From a virus: a stretch of 64,000 nt of DNA. The position numbers and the translations under genes are program-made. The stretch is taken from positions 1 to 64,000 of IMG/VR virus record IMGVR_UViG_3300017934_000023; one strand, given 5' to 3'. Below, one piece after another: positions 38,601 to 47,728 of the stretch; position 1 is the first letter of the stretch; every line of letters begins with the position of its first letter. The notes under the pieces were generated by a model, which ran no database searches, was not told the DNA's origin, and was given only the letters and a program-made list of their open reading frames with translations.

Positions 38601-40468
38601 CGACTCACGTTAATGCGATCAACTCCAAACTCATTGGGGGTTTATTCTACGAAGAGCCTCCGTTCAAGCTGATTTCTAAATCGAGCATGTCTACGGATTT
38701 GGCTCGCGCAATTGAAGAGGTTACTTCTTTTCAGCTTGACGAGATGAATTTCAAACAAGAAGTGAAGTATGGATTCTTTTCTTGTTTGTTGAACGGAACA
38801 GGCATTTGGAAGTGGGGTTGGAAAGATTATTATAAGACTGAATGGGAATTTGAACCTGTAGGTGAACCCGAAGATTATCAAAATGAAGATGGTTCTACCG
38901 ATACAGTTCCTACTCAGGATTCTGATTCTTTCAAGATGCTTCAGGTTGAGAAACTTTGTTCTCATCCTTTCTTTGAGAATTGCGACATCCGTACAGTTTT
39001 GGTATCTCCAGGATGCCGTACACCAGATATTCGCGATGCTAATTTCGTCATTCATGAGTTTCCGGTCACATATCGGGATCTCATGAGAATGAAGGATGAA
39101 GTTTATTACGACGAGAAGAATGAACCTATTTATCGGTACAATCTTCCTTCCGAAGCTGAAATTAAAGAGTGGTTTGAAGGCACGCAAGCGACTGATGATA
39201 GTCGCGCGATCGCTAGCCAGGATATGACATCCGGCCAGAATAACACTCAGTTCGTTCAGCATGCGGCTCCAATATTTACTAAGACAACGGAAGATCCTCT
39301 CGATGAACCCCTGCTCATTCAAGAGCGGTGGGACAAAGAGAAGGTGCTTACCGTTCTTGCCGGTAATAGGGTTATCCGCAACGAGCCTAATCCGTTCGGA
39401 TGTATTCCATTTTACTCAGTCAATTGGTGGATGATTCAGGACTGCTTTTGGGGTCTCGGTCTGGGAACCGCGCTCGGCGGCGAGCAACGTTTACAGCAAG
39501 GCTTCATCAATGCGGTCGCGGATATCGGTACACTGGCAGCCAATCAACCGATCGTTCGGTCGCGCGGCGCCAACATCAATACTCAGCAAGTCCGGGCCCG
39601 TCTGGGTGGATTCATCGATGTTGATGGAGACGCAACGAAAGCGTTGCATCCGATGGACATTCCTAAGATTCAATCCGAATTGTTCCAGGTTGTGGCGGCA
39701 TCTGAAGGCAGAACAGAATCTACATCCGGCGCGAGCGAAATGCTCACGATGGGATCGTCAAAGCCTAGCGGTCGCGGCTCCTCAATGGGGCGCACAGCGA
39801 CAGGCGCTGGCGGTATGATGCAAGCGGCCGTCGATCGTATCGGCGGTTTGGTGGAAGACTTTAATCGTCAGGTATTTCAGCCGTGGTTGTGGAAGATGTA
39901 CGATTTGAATCGTATGTTCCTGCCCGCGTCTGTGTATCGGTCGATTTTGTCTGATGCCTACGCTAAAGAAATCAAGTCTACGTTTGCCGACTATATGAAG
40001 GGCAAGAAAGGTATCAAGACTTTCAGTGTCCTGGCCGGCAGCCATATGGCAGCTCGTCAGCAAATGGCGCAGTCGATGCCTCTCATCATGCAGTACTTCA
40101 CGAACCCGGCTCTCGCAGGTCAGGTTGCGGATATCAATAGTGAGTACATTGCGTATTCAGAATTGCTCCATATGCTTACTGACGTCAGCGGATTTGGTGG
40201 ATCTACTTATTATTCCATCTTCCGTCCTTTGACGCCGGAAATGAAGGCACAGCGTGCCGCTCAGAACCCGGCCGCAGCTAAGATGAAGGCACAAGCTGCC
40301 AACAACGATCAACGTTTCCAACAGAAGTCCCAACTGCAATCGCAGGCATGGACGGAGAGAGCGGCGGGCGATATCATCCGACACTCTCTTGAACAAGCCG
40401 GATCCTCAGAGGCTATTACGGGCGAGCCCGGTGGGCCAGGATTTGGCGGCGGTGAGTTACCAGCTTAA
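38552..40468 (+). CDS. Portal protein, main part, 638 aa
   Basis: Reads on from the 38340 segment, with FTVATHVNAINSKLIGGLFY and EEPPFKLI as conserved early portal features, and a C-terminal part rich in Gln/Ala. It sits between the terminase and scaffold/capsid genes. The GTG at 38552 is not a likely natural start; the region is the continuation of the upstream frame. The joined product would be about 705 residues. It forms the dodecameric DNA entry ring. Confidence 0.8.
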   Translation: MGRDIDAEGEHRQFTVATHVNAINSKLIGGLFYEEPPFKLISKSSMSTDLARAIEEVTSFQLDEMNFKQEVKYGFFSCLLNGTGIWKWGWKDYYKTEWEFEPVGEPEDYQNEDGSTDTVPTQDSDSFKMLQVEKLCSHPFFENCDIRTVLVSPGCRTPDIRDANFVIHEFPVTYRDLMRMKDEVYYDEKNEPIYRYNLPSEAEIKEWFEGTQATDDSRAIASQDMTSGQNNTQFVQHAAPIFTKTTEDPLDEPLLIQERWDKEKVLTVLAGNRVIRNEPNPFGCIPFYSVNWWMIQDCFWGLGLGTALGGEQRLQQGFINAVADIGTLAANQPIVRSRGANINTQQVRARLGGFIDVDGDATKALHPMDIPKIQSELFQVVAASEGRTESTSGASEMLTMGSSKPSGRGSSMGRTATGAGGMMQAAVDRIGGLVEDFNRQVFQPWLWKMYDLNRMFLPASVYRSILSDAYAKEIKSTFADYMKGKKGIKTFSVLAGSHMAARQQMAQSMPLIMQYFTNPALAGQVADINSEYIAYSELLHMLTDVSGFGGSTYYSIFRPLTPEMKAQRAAQNPAAAKMKAQAANNDQRFQQKSQLQSQAWTERAAGDIIRHSLEQAGSSEAITGEPGGPGFGGGELPA

Positions 40469-40489
40469 CGTGCTTCCGGGAGGAATCAC

Positions 40490-40876
40490 ATGGGAATTAT
40501 GGACGAATTTGAAACCGGACCGGTAGAAGGATTACAGCCTATAGCTATGCGTGATCCATATGCTTTGAAGCTTACGCCTCAGGATTTGGTGATCCTAGTT
40601 AATTGGATTAGTTCTCCGGCCTATAAAGTCTGGCAGAAATTGTCAGAAGGCATCATTGAGAAATCAGAGACGGGTCATTTCCAGAACTGGAAAGATAAGG
40701 AAGCTTTTGAGCGTACCGGACTTGTTGCTGTAGCTCAACGTTTGTTTTATGAAGAGCAGCAAAAAGAGATAAAAACTCAAGTCGATGAATTCCGCAGTGA
40801 AATTGATTTTGCCCGAAAGAAGAAAGAATCTTTGTTAGAGTCTCCCGAAGATCAAATCACTAGGGAACTCACTTAA
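40490..40876 (+). CDS. Hypothetical head-region protein, 128 aa
   Basis: MGIMDEFETGPVEGLQPIAM, then a mostly helical charged domain ending in a coiled coil. GGGAGG precedes the ATG. Between portal and capsid genes, so it may be a head assembly factor; unproven. Confidence 0.6.
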   Translation: MGIMDEFETGPVEGLQPIAMRDPYALKLTPQDLVILVNWISSPAYKVWQKLSEGIIEKSETGHFQNWKDKEAFERTGLVAVAQRLFYEEQQKEIKTQVDEFRSEIDFARKKKESLLESPEDQITRELT

Positions 40877-40886
40877 GGAGAATAAA

Positions 40887-41057
40887 ATGGTTTACGAAAT
40901 CGTTGCAGTTGTGGTTGCTCTTGGTGTTGGGTTTGGCATTGGTCGTGTGAAGAATTCAGCTAAGCTGGCGGCTGTTAGGGCCGAACTAGATAAGGCTGAG
41001 GCTTCGGTTGTTGCGGAAGTGAAGTCTCTCGTCGCGGCTGTTAAGGCGAAACTCTAA
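40887..41057 (+). CDS. Small membrane-anchored helical protein, 56 aa
   Basis: N-terminal hydrophobic Gly/Val segment (IVAVVVALGVGFGIG), then an Ala/Glu/Lys-rich coiled coil. AAGGAG upstream; its TAA shares a base with the next ATG. Confidence 0.6.
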   Translation: MVYEIVAVVVALGVGFGIGRVKNSAKLAAVRAELDKAEASVVAEVKSLVAAVKAKL

Positions 41058-41392
41058 TGGTTGATCCTAGACTAGCATATAACGATATGAGTTTTTGGGC
41101 AGCCTTTACTCTTTTCGTTCTAGTCGGTTTCGGTATCGTGGCGTCTCTTGCAGATTGTTACTACACCGGGATCGGACTGTCAAAAGGTTTTAAAGAAGGC
41201 AATCCTGTTTTTAAGCTGTTGATGAAAAAGATGGGACTTGCTGAGGCGTGTTTTGTTACCACAGCCGCGTATATTTTTACGGCTGGATTGATGTCCATGG
41301 TATCTCACACCGCGGCTTATGTATATGCCGCAGGTATCGCGGGCCTTGAAGTTTTTAATGCACTTCGAAATCGTAAGTTGGTTTCTAAGTAA
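41057..41392 (+). CDS. Membrane protein, 111 aa
   Basis: Three hydrophobic helices (about residues 12-33, 60-80 and 82-100) with a basic C-terminus (NALRNRKLVSK). Starts in a TAATG overlap. Resembles small integral membrane proteins of unknown role encoded by phages next to capsid genes; no specific function assigned. Confidence 0.6.
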   Translation: MVDPRLAYNDMSFWAAFTLFVLVGFGIVASLADCYYTGIGLSKGFKEGNPVFKLLMKKMGLAEACFVTTAAYIFTAGLMSMVSHTAAYVYAAGIAGLEVFNALRNRKLVSK

Positions 41393-41454
41393 CAGTTGAA
41401 TCGTAGTAGAAAACTCTGTTTCGTCCGGCGGATTGCCGGCCAAGGAGAAGTAAA

Positions 41455-42804
41455 ATGAAGTCAGTTCAAGAACTAATTGCGCTCGGAAAGGTTCCTAGCG
41501 ATACCACGCAAGCAAAAGATTTGACTGGTTACCCAAACGGGTGGCCAATCTTCACTAACATTGCTGATCAGGTGAAATTCGATTGGGACAATCTACCGTC
41601 CGATCGCGTTCGCGTTTTGAAAGGGCAACCGGAATATTTGAAGGCTCTCAATGAATTTTTGCTTGAGCCCTCGGCGCCAGTTACAGATCTTTCTGTTCCT
41701 CCCTCCCCGGTGTCAGTGGAAGAGGAAGTGATTAATCCCCCGGCTCCAGTGCCTCCAGTAGCCGCAGAAGTTCCTCCGGCTTCTGTCGAGGAAGTTGTTC
41801 CTCCGGCGCCAGTAGTCCCGGCGGCTACAGAAGAAACCGAAGGCACCCGAATCGACTATCCTTTCGGATCGATCGTTAAGGTGAAAGGTGGATGGGAAGC
41901 GCGCATAGACAATCAGGACGGATCTGGCGTTCAAGTCTATAAGAGCAAGACGAAAGATGAGTTGATCGGAAAATTGATGCAAGCCCAGGCGCATGCATCA
42001 CAGAAGATTCGTGAACAGAAGCTTGAGAGAGATAGGTTGCTCGCAGAAGAGCCAGCAGATCTTGCTCCTGTTCGTAGAAAGTTGGCACCTAGGGCATTGA
42101 CAGCGGATGAACAATTTGAATTTGCCGAAGCGCTGTCGTCCGGTGATCCGACCCGAATTAACAAAGCGATGGCCAAGCGTGATGAAATCGTTCTTGGTGG
42201 ATCGCCAGCCGAAGTTATCGGTGAAGTTGTTAAGCATCAGGAACAGCTTGAGTTTGAGTCGTACAAGGCTGTTGCCAAAGCATTCATGAAGCAGAATGAT
42301 GATGTTATATTCTCCAAAGAACTTGGAGATAAAATTGATGTCATTCTTGCTGAAAATAAATGGGCATACACTGTTCGAAATTTGAATAAGTGTTTAGCTC
42401 AGCTTAGAAACAACAATGAAGTCACAATGAAAGTTTCGACACCCGTGTCTGAAGAAGTGGAGCTACCTATTCCAACTTCGTCACGAGAAGCAGCGCCTGC
42501 AGCGGCGGCACCCGTATCAACGGTTGCTGTTCCCGCAGTGCCTGCTGCAACACCAGCATCACAGCCGAAATCCACTCCTGCCCCCGCATCCGCGGCCGGC
42601 GAGAGGATTAGGCCAGGGTCCGCATCCACAGGGTTAAGTCCGCGTCAAGCCAGTGTCCGGCAAGGCGCGACCCCCTCAGCACCAGTGGCGCTGACCGCCG
42701 AGGAATACAATAGAATGTCCGTAAGCGAAACGAGACGTAAATACAAAACCGACCCGGGATTCAGGTCGTCCGTCGATAAGTTGATCGCCGAAGGCAAGAT
42801 CTAG
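41455..42804 (+). CDS. Scaffold-like protein, 449 aa
   Basis: Lies directly upstream of the capsid gene, where scaffolds lie. It has a Pro/Ala/Val-rich linker (residues about 75-125), a central charged helical domain and a long Ala/Pro/Thr/Ser low-complexity segment, then a basic C-terminus (SETRRKYKTDPGFRSSVDKL). Low-complexity plus helices suits an internal scaffold, but this is position-based inference. Confidence 0.6.
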   Translation: MKSVQELIALGKVPSDTTQAKDLTGYPNGWPIFTNIADQVKFDWDNLPSDRVRVLKGQPEYLKALNEFLLEPSAPVTDLSVPPSPVSVEEEVINPPAPVPPVAAEVPPASVEEVVPPAPVVPAATEETEGTRIDYPFGSIVKVKGGWEARIDNQDGSGVQVYKSKTKDELIGKLMQAQAHASQKIREQKLERDRLLAEEPADLAPVRRKLAPRALTADEQFEFAEALSSGDPTRINKAMAKRDEIVLGGSPAEVIGEVVKHQEQLEFESYKAVAKAFMKQNDDVIFSKELGDKIDVILAENKWAYTVRNLNKCLAQLRNNNEVTMKVSTPVSEEVELPIPTSSREAAPAAAAPVSTVAVPAVPAATPASQPKSTPAPASAAGERIRPGSASTGLSPRQASVRQGATPSAPVALTAEEYNRMSVSETRRKYKTDPGFRSSVDKLIAEGKI

Positions 42805-42841
42805 CGTAAACCGCGCAGTAGTTTTAGGAAGTTAATTCACA

Positions 42842-43873
42842 ATGTCTCTCGGATATCCTGCATCAAACGTCACTGGAAATTTGCCCCAGTCGACGGTCAA
42901 GTTCTACGACAAGCAATTCATCGAGAACTTGAAGGCTGAGACACCGTTCGTGCGTTGCGCGGAGCGGCGTGATCTGCCTCTAAACGCTGGTAACCAACTC
43001 GTGCTGTTTGAATACAACACGTTTGGCGCCAACACTTCGCAAGCGGCGGAAGGCACCCCGGGCGCTGGTATTTCGACCTCACTGGTCACGAATACCTCGA
43101 CCATCGGTGAGTATGCCGACTACGCTTCGTTCTCGAGCCTCGCTCTCGCCACCGCGATTGACGACACTCTCGGAAACGTCGCGAAGGAAATGTCTTACCG
43201 CCTCGGCCAATCTTTGTCGGCCCTGGTCCGTTTCACTGTCGACGGCGCTCCTGCCATCGATAGCTCTGTGCTTGTGCAGTTGGCGGCCGCGTCTAGCTCC
43301 AGCTTCACGTCTCTCTCCATCGGCACGATCCGCGCCGCGATCCAGTCTCTGGCTGGCCGGTCGGTGAAGCCTTTCATGGAAGCGAAAAAGCGCTTTGCTG
43401 GTATCGTTCACCCATTCGCATGGGGCGATGCCATAAACGACACCTCGAACAACTCGCCTATCGACGTATTGAAGCACACGTCTGAAGGCCTGATGCGAAT
43501 GGAGGAACTGCCCTCTGCCGACCTCACGGAAGTTTTCGAACTCCCGGGAACCGGTGTGGACTTCTTCCAGACCAACTTGGTCACCTTGACGACCAACTAT
43601 AAGACCACGGGTGCAACGGCTCTCAGCACGTACATTTTCGGTCGCGATGGCGTCATTGCGATCAATCTTGCTGGCCGCGGCGACACCGGTTACGGCGACG
43701 GCAACTATCGCGGAATCAAGTGCAACGTTGTGCAGAATGCACCGATTTCCGTGAGCGATCCTGAGGGTTTGATCCCTGGGTGGACTTCTTACAAAGTTCA
43801 CTTTACGGTAACTCTTCCCCCCGATCCCACGCAGCGCTGCAGAATTATACAGGCGCTTTCTGGAATTTCCTAA
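42842..43873 (+). CDS. Major capsid protein, N4 gp56-type, 343 aa
   Basis: FYDKQFIENLKAETPFVRCA, then LPLNAGNQLVLFEYNTFGAN, AAEGTPGAG and IGEYADYASFSSLALATAID follow the pattern of the N4 gp56 family (HK97 fold). Richly expressed: the codons are GC-heavy compared with nearby HNH genes and a strong hairpin follows (43931-43955). Forms the capsid shell. Confidence 0.85.
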   Translation: MSLGYPASNVTGNLPQSTVKFYDKQFIENLKAETPFVRCAERRDLPLNAGNQLVLFEYNTFGANTSQAAEGTPGAGISTSLVTNTSTIGEYADYASFSSLALATAIDDTLGNVAKEMSYRLGQSLSALVRFTVDGAPAIDSSVLVQLAAASSSSFTSLSIGTIRAAIQSLAGRSVKPFMEAKKRFAGIVHPFAWGDAINDTSNNSPIDVLKHTSEGLMRMEELPSADLTEVFELPGTGVDFFQTNLVTLTTNYKTTGATALSTYIFGRDGVIAINLAGRGDTGYGDGNYRGIKCNVVQNAPISVSDPEGLIPGWTSYKVHFTVTLPPDPTQRCRIIQALSGIS

Positions 43874-43930
43874 ACGGAAATTTCTTCTTGACTTCCGTAA
43901 GCCGACGGAGTATAATTTCGGTAAGGATGA

Positions 43931-43955
43931 TGGGGCGCGCCTAGAACGCGCCCCA
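43931..43955 (+). terminator. Strong hairpin after the capsid gene
   Basis: TGGGGCGCG-CCTAGAA-CGCGCCCCA, nine perfect pairs, 57 bases after the capsid stop; followed by ATATCCGACTCTTTC, only a partial T tract. Likely a terminator or attenuator that limits transcription into the HNH gene and fibre genes. Confidence 0.65.
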
Positions 43956-43981
43956 ATATCCGACTCTTTCTAGGAGAGATT

Positions 43982-44542
43982 ATGAGCGGTACAAAAATGT
44001 TGAAGGATATAAAAGGGCAACGTTTCGGACGATTAGTTGTTCTTTGTTTGGCGCCGGAATATGATAAGTCAGAAGGCGCATATTGGACTTGTAAATGTGA
44101 TTGTGGAGAAGAAAGAAAAGTAAAAGGATATTTTCTGCGTTCGGGAAAAACGAAAAGTTGTGGATGTTTTCAGCGGGATAATGCTAGTGAAATTCATGGC
44201 GGCTATTCCGGTCAAGCTGCTGAGACACAGTGTTTCAACACCTATCGTCATAATGCAAGAACGCGTAAGATTCCATTCGAATTATTGAAAGAAGAATTTT
44301 TGAAGTTGACCAAACAGAATTGTTTTTATTGTGGATGTGAGCCAGCACAAGTGGTTGTGGTTCCTAGTGAAAATGGAACCTATGTTTATAATGGCGTGGA
44401 TCGTATTGACAGCTTGAAAGGATATACGATTGACAATTGTGTAGCCTGTTGTGGAACCCATAATCTTATGAAGTTAGATATGACCACCGAAGAATTCGTG
44501 GCTGCCTGCCGTTCCGTAGTAGATCATTTCTCGAAGAAGTAA
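43982..44542 (+). CDS. HNH homing endonuclease, 186 aa
   Basis: Zinc N-domain as in 28668 and 51366: IKGQRFGRLVVL, CKCDCG and SCGCFQR. C-terminal nuclease with NCFYCGCEPAQ, NGVDRIDSLKGYTIDNCVAC (His replaced by Cys-rich finger) and CGTHNLMKLDM. AT-rich codons unlike the capsid gene. Inserted between two strong hairpins after the capsid gene. Confidence 0.8.
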   Translation: MSGTKMLKDIKGQRFGRLVVLCLAPEYDKSEGAYWTCKCDCGEERKVKGYFLRSGKTKSCGCFQRDNASEIHGGYSGQAAETQCFNTYRHNARTRKIPFELLKEEFLKLTKQNCFYCGCEPAQVVVVPSENGTYVYNGVDRIDSLKGYTIDNCVACCGTHNLMKLDMTTEEFVAACRSVVDHFSKK

Positions 44543-44562
44543 ATTTTCAATACAATCAGGTA

Positions 44563-44591
44563 AGACAGAGGGATCCGCTATCCCTCTGTCT
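44563..44591 (+). terminator. Strong hairpin after the HNH gene
   Basis: AGACAGAGGGAT-CCGCT-ATCCCTCTGTCT, twelve perfect pairs, 20 bases after the stop codon. The paired form is very stable; a second hairpin with a T tract follows at 44605. Confidence 0.7.
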
Positions 44592-44604
44592 ACATAATCC
44601 TCCA

Positions 44605-44630
44605 ACCCCAACAAGTTTGGGGTATTTTGT
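44605..44630 (+). terminator. Terminator-like hairpin upstream of the fibre gene
   Basis: ACCCCAA/TTGGGGT (with a short loop) followed by ATTTTGT. Together with the hairpin at 44563 it forms a double terminator before the 44654 gene. Confidence 0.5.
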
Positions 44631-44653
44631 AAATACTTTCGACGTAGGGAAAA

Positions 44654-47488
44654 ATGTCTAATCAAACACCAAATCCTCCGACTGTTCAAGAAAGTCAAGT
44701 TGCAAAGACTTGGCTTTTTTCACAGAATCCGGACGGTTCTCTTTCCCCCGCTGCACTCGGTGGCGGCGGGAATGTCAATCTGACAGGCATAAATGGTATA
44801 GCTCCTGCGCTTACATATCCTCTGCCGGTAGAACTTTCTGACGGTACGAATCCTTTTGGTACTCCTGGAAATCCTCTTAGCGTAAATGTAATTTCTGGTG
44901 GAGGTGCTAACGCCTCAGTAGGTGTAACAGGTGTTTTAGCTCCAACGTCTGCCACAGAAGTTGGCTGGATTGACGGCACAGGAAAATTGCAAGGGGTATC
45001 AGTCGCAAATCCTCTTCCAGTTAGTGTCACAGCAATCGTTGCAGATAACGTTAATCAGGGAAATAAAGGATCGATTGCACAATCCTGGTATACGCAATTA
45101 ACTGATGGCACCGCTACAGTACTTGGCGTATCTGCAAATCCTCTTTATGTTCAGTTCGCTTCTGCCCAGGCGGTAAATGCTACACTTTCTGCTGAGACTA
45201 CAAAAGTAATTGGCGTGGTTCGTACGGCTGACGGATCAGGAAATTTGCTTACGAGCACGGGCAATGCGCTCGATGTTAATATTAAATCAGGTCTCTCTAA
45301 TCCCCTGCCTGTTTCTGCCACTCAAACAACGTCTCCTTGGGTTGTAGCAGGCGGCAAGACAAATAACAACGCAGCACCCGGGGCAACGAATGCGGGCGTT
45401 CTTCCAGCCGTAGCGAATGCCGCCTCTCCTGTTTATGCAGAAGGGAATCAGGTTGCAGGGTCTACTGATTTAAGCGGCAACGTGCGTGTAGTTCCGTTTC
45501 CGGGCTTTCCGTCGATTATTCAGAAGAATTCCGGAGCATCAACAGGCTCCGTAGCTTCTTTAGGTATTGCGTATTCATCGAACGTTTCTTTTGGAACTAC
45601 GCTTATTGTTGTATGTGGTGTAGGCAACGGGACAACTCCAACTATTTCTGATACGATTGGCAACGCATGGACAACCGATGTTGTCAAAGCTAATGGCACA
45701 GCGTTTAACGTCGCTATCTTTCGCGCCATCAATAAAGCTGCCGGTGCGAACACGATTACCATCAATAATGGTGGAACAGGGGCATCCATTGCGGGGGAAA
45801 TATATGAAGTAGCTGGACTTTTAACTCTGTCGACTTACATTTTTGATCAGTCGGCAGTGGGTTCGGGTAACAATGCTGCGCCTTCCGCAGCAAACTATCT
45901 TATTCCTCTTTATACAAATGAATACGCTTTTGCTGCTTTTGGCGTGGGCACGGGCGCACAGACCATTACTGTAACACCCGGAGTCGTCAGTTTCGTAAAT
46001 GATAGCGGTCAATTAAATCCGACAACTCCTGCTGGTTTATTTTCGTTTGCTAGTGCTTCTGCTTTATGTATAAATGTCTATAATACGTCTGTGCTTGCGG
46101 CGGCATCGCTTGGAGGCTCTGAACCTTGGGCTGTTGCTGTTGCTTTGTATAAGCCTCAAGTCCAAGTACCGGCGACTACCATTGTTCGTATGGGTGTAGC
46201 AAACCCCACCAATAATGGCGGTATTATCGACCTTCCCAATGTTACTACTGCTATAAGAACATCTCTGGTTGGTGCTGCATGGAATGAACCAAATTTAAGT
46301 AATCCTACTTATAATGTGTCTAATGGTGGTGGCAACTGTGTTCCAGTCTTTGCCCCTGTGCTCGCCACTTCAACACCGGGTTCCGGTGGTCAGGGATTTA
46401 TGCAGCGCACCCCTGCTATTTATCGTGGCGCTCAGTTCTCGGGGGCGGGGCAGAATACTGTTTGGCAACCACAAGCAGGTAAGAAAGTTCGTTTGATGAA
46501 GTACAAGATTGAGGCTGGCGAAGACTGCACGATTTCTGGTGGTCCTCTGCCAGTTAACTTAGGATTTTGGTATAATATTGGTTTAGCTAACGGGCAGTTA
46601 GTTAGTATATTAAATGATGGTGCGCTTGGATTTGCACATCGTTTCGTTGTCTCTTCTTCGGTTTTGTCAACATCGGGAAATCTATATGATTCTGGTTGGA
46701 TAGATTTAGGTAATGGTATTCTTGCTCCTGTAGCCAGTCAGCCTTTGCAGATGGGTATAGTGGTTCCTCAAACAACGGCTGCGATTAATCCTACATGGAC
46801 TATCGCATCTAATCAATGGGAAGCTGTTACAGTAGGCTTCAAGACTACGGGCGGGAGAGGAAATTTCAGTTTAGTTCAAACCACCGTTTTAAATACTCCC
46901 GCAGGCGCAGCTACTTCTGTTTTGCCTACTCTGGCGACAACGACAGGGAATACCATTATTCTTGTTATCAGAACGTCGAATGCGGCGGCGGGTGTACCGA
47001 CTATTTCCGTGGCCGATACTGCTTTGAATTCTTACACGGTTACGGCTCTGACCACCAACGCGTCGGACGATACCAACGGCAGTTCGTTGTGTATAGCATA
47101 TGCAACAAACATTGTGGCGAACGCTTCAAACGTGGTGACGGTCACCTTCGCATCCCACACACCAATCGGACAGTCTGTTTCTTATTTTGAATATTCAGGA
47201 ATGGGAACTGGCGGCATTGATGCGGCACTCGTTGGAGCAACAGGAAATAGTACAGCACCCGCTTCAGGAAATTATACGCCAGCAACCGCAGGCGATTTGA
47301 TTATTTCGGCGTATGCTACGGCGGTTAACGTAACACCGACTAGCGCAACTATACCTGTGAATTTTAGAAACGTTTTCAATACTTTTGCGGCGGCGCACCA
47401 AGGTTCAGTAAGCGTAGTTGATAACTTCGGAAATGGCGCGCTGTTAGCCGGCGCAATTAACGTGATAGCAATTGGGACGGAGGAGTAA
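44654..47488 (+). CDS. Large tail-fibre or decoration protein, 944 aa
   Basis: Gly/Ala/Thr/Ser-rich with repeating beta patterns. The domain around residues 285-385 (FGTTLIVVCGVGNGTTPTIS) recurs at about 765-870 (NTIILVIRTSNAAAGVPTIS), an immunoglobulin-like or adhesin-type module that is also seen in the 58829 protein. Likely binds the host surface or decorates the capsid, given its place after the capsid gene. Function is inferred. Confidence 0.65.
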   Translation: MSNQTPNPPTVQESQVAKTWLFSQNPDGSLSPAALGGGGNVNLTGINGIAPALTYPLPVELSDGTNPFGTPGNPLSVNVISGGGANASVGVTGVLAPTSATEVGWIDGTGKLQGVSVANPLPVSVTAIVADNVNQGNKGSIAQSWYTQLTDGTATVLGVSANPLYVQFASAQAVNATLSAETTKVIGVVRTADGSGNLLTSTGNALDVNIKSGLSNPLPVSATQTTSPWVVAGGKTNNNAAPGATNAGVLPAVANAASPVYAEGNQVAGSTDLSGNVRVVPFPGFPSIIQKNSGASTGSVASLGIAYSSNVSFGTTLIVVCGVGNGTTPTISDTIGNAWTTDVVKANGTAFNVAIFRAINKAAGANTITINNGGTGASIAGEIYEVAGLLTLSTYIFDQSAVGSGNNAAPSAANYLIPLYTNEYAFAAFGVGTGAQTITVTPGVVSFVNDSGQLNPTTPAGLFSFASASALCINVYNTSVLAAASLGGSEPWAVAVALYKPQVQVPATTIVRMGVANPTNNGGIIDLPNVTTAIRTSLVGAAWNEPNLSNPTYNVSNGGGNCVPVFAPVLATSTPGSGGQGFMQRTPAIYRGAQFSGAGQNTVWQPQAGKKVRLMKYKIEAGEDCTISGGPLPVNLGFWYNIGLANGQLVSILNDGALGFAHRFVVSSSVLSTSGNLYDSGWIDLGNGILAPVASQPLQMGIVVPQTTAAINPTWTIASNQWEAVTVGFKTTGGRGNFSLVQTTVLNTPAGAATSVLPTLATTTGNTIILVIRTSNAAAGVPTISVADTALNSYTVTALTTNASDDTNGSSLCIAYATNIVANASNVVTVTFASHTPIGQSVSYFEYSGMGTGGIDAALVGATGNSTAPASGNYTPATAGDLIISAYATAVNVTPTSATIPVNFRNVFNTFAAAHQGSVSVVDNFGNGALLAGAINVIAIGTEE

Positions 47489-47718
47489 TGAGCCACACAT
47501 ACGTTATCTCTTCTGTTTCAACTTTGGGTGATCAAACTACGGTGACCGGAACAGTCGACGGAACTCCAGTCACTGTTCAGTTCTGGACCACGTCCCAATC
47601 GCAGGCGGCGATGGCATCTGCGATTGCCTTTCACAACTTTATCGCTCCGTTGATGCTCGCGGCGGTCCCTCCAACTCCGGTATCAAGTCCGGCTCATATC
47701 GGTAGCTTTACTCTCTAA
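47488..47718 (+). CDS. Small beta-rich protein, 76 aa
   Basis: MSHTYVISSVSTLGDQTTVT and onward show short strands and a Pro-rich end (VPPTPVSSPAHIGSFTL). One-base overlap with the fibre gene; it may form part of the same structure. Confidence 0.55.
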   Translation: MSHTYVISSVSTLGDQTTVTGTVDGTPVTVQFWTTSQSQAAMASAIAFHNFIAPLMLAAVPPTPVSSPAHIGSFTL

Positions 47719-47728
47719 GGAAAAGAAA

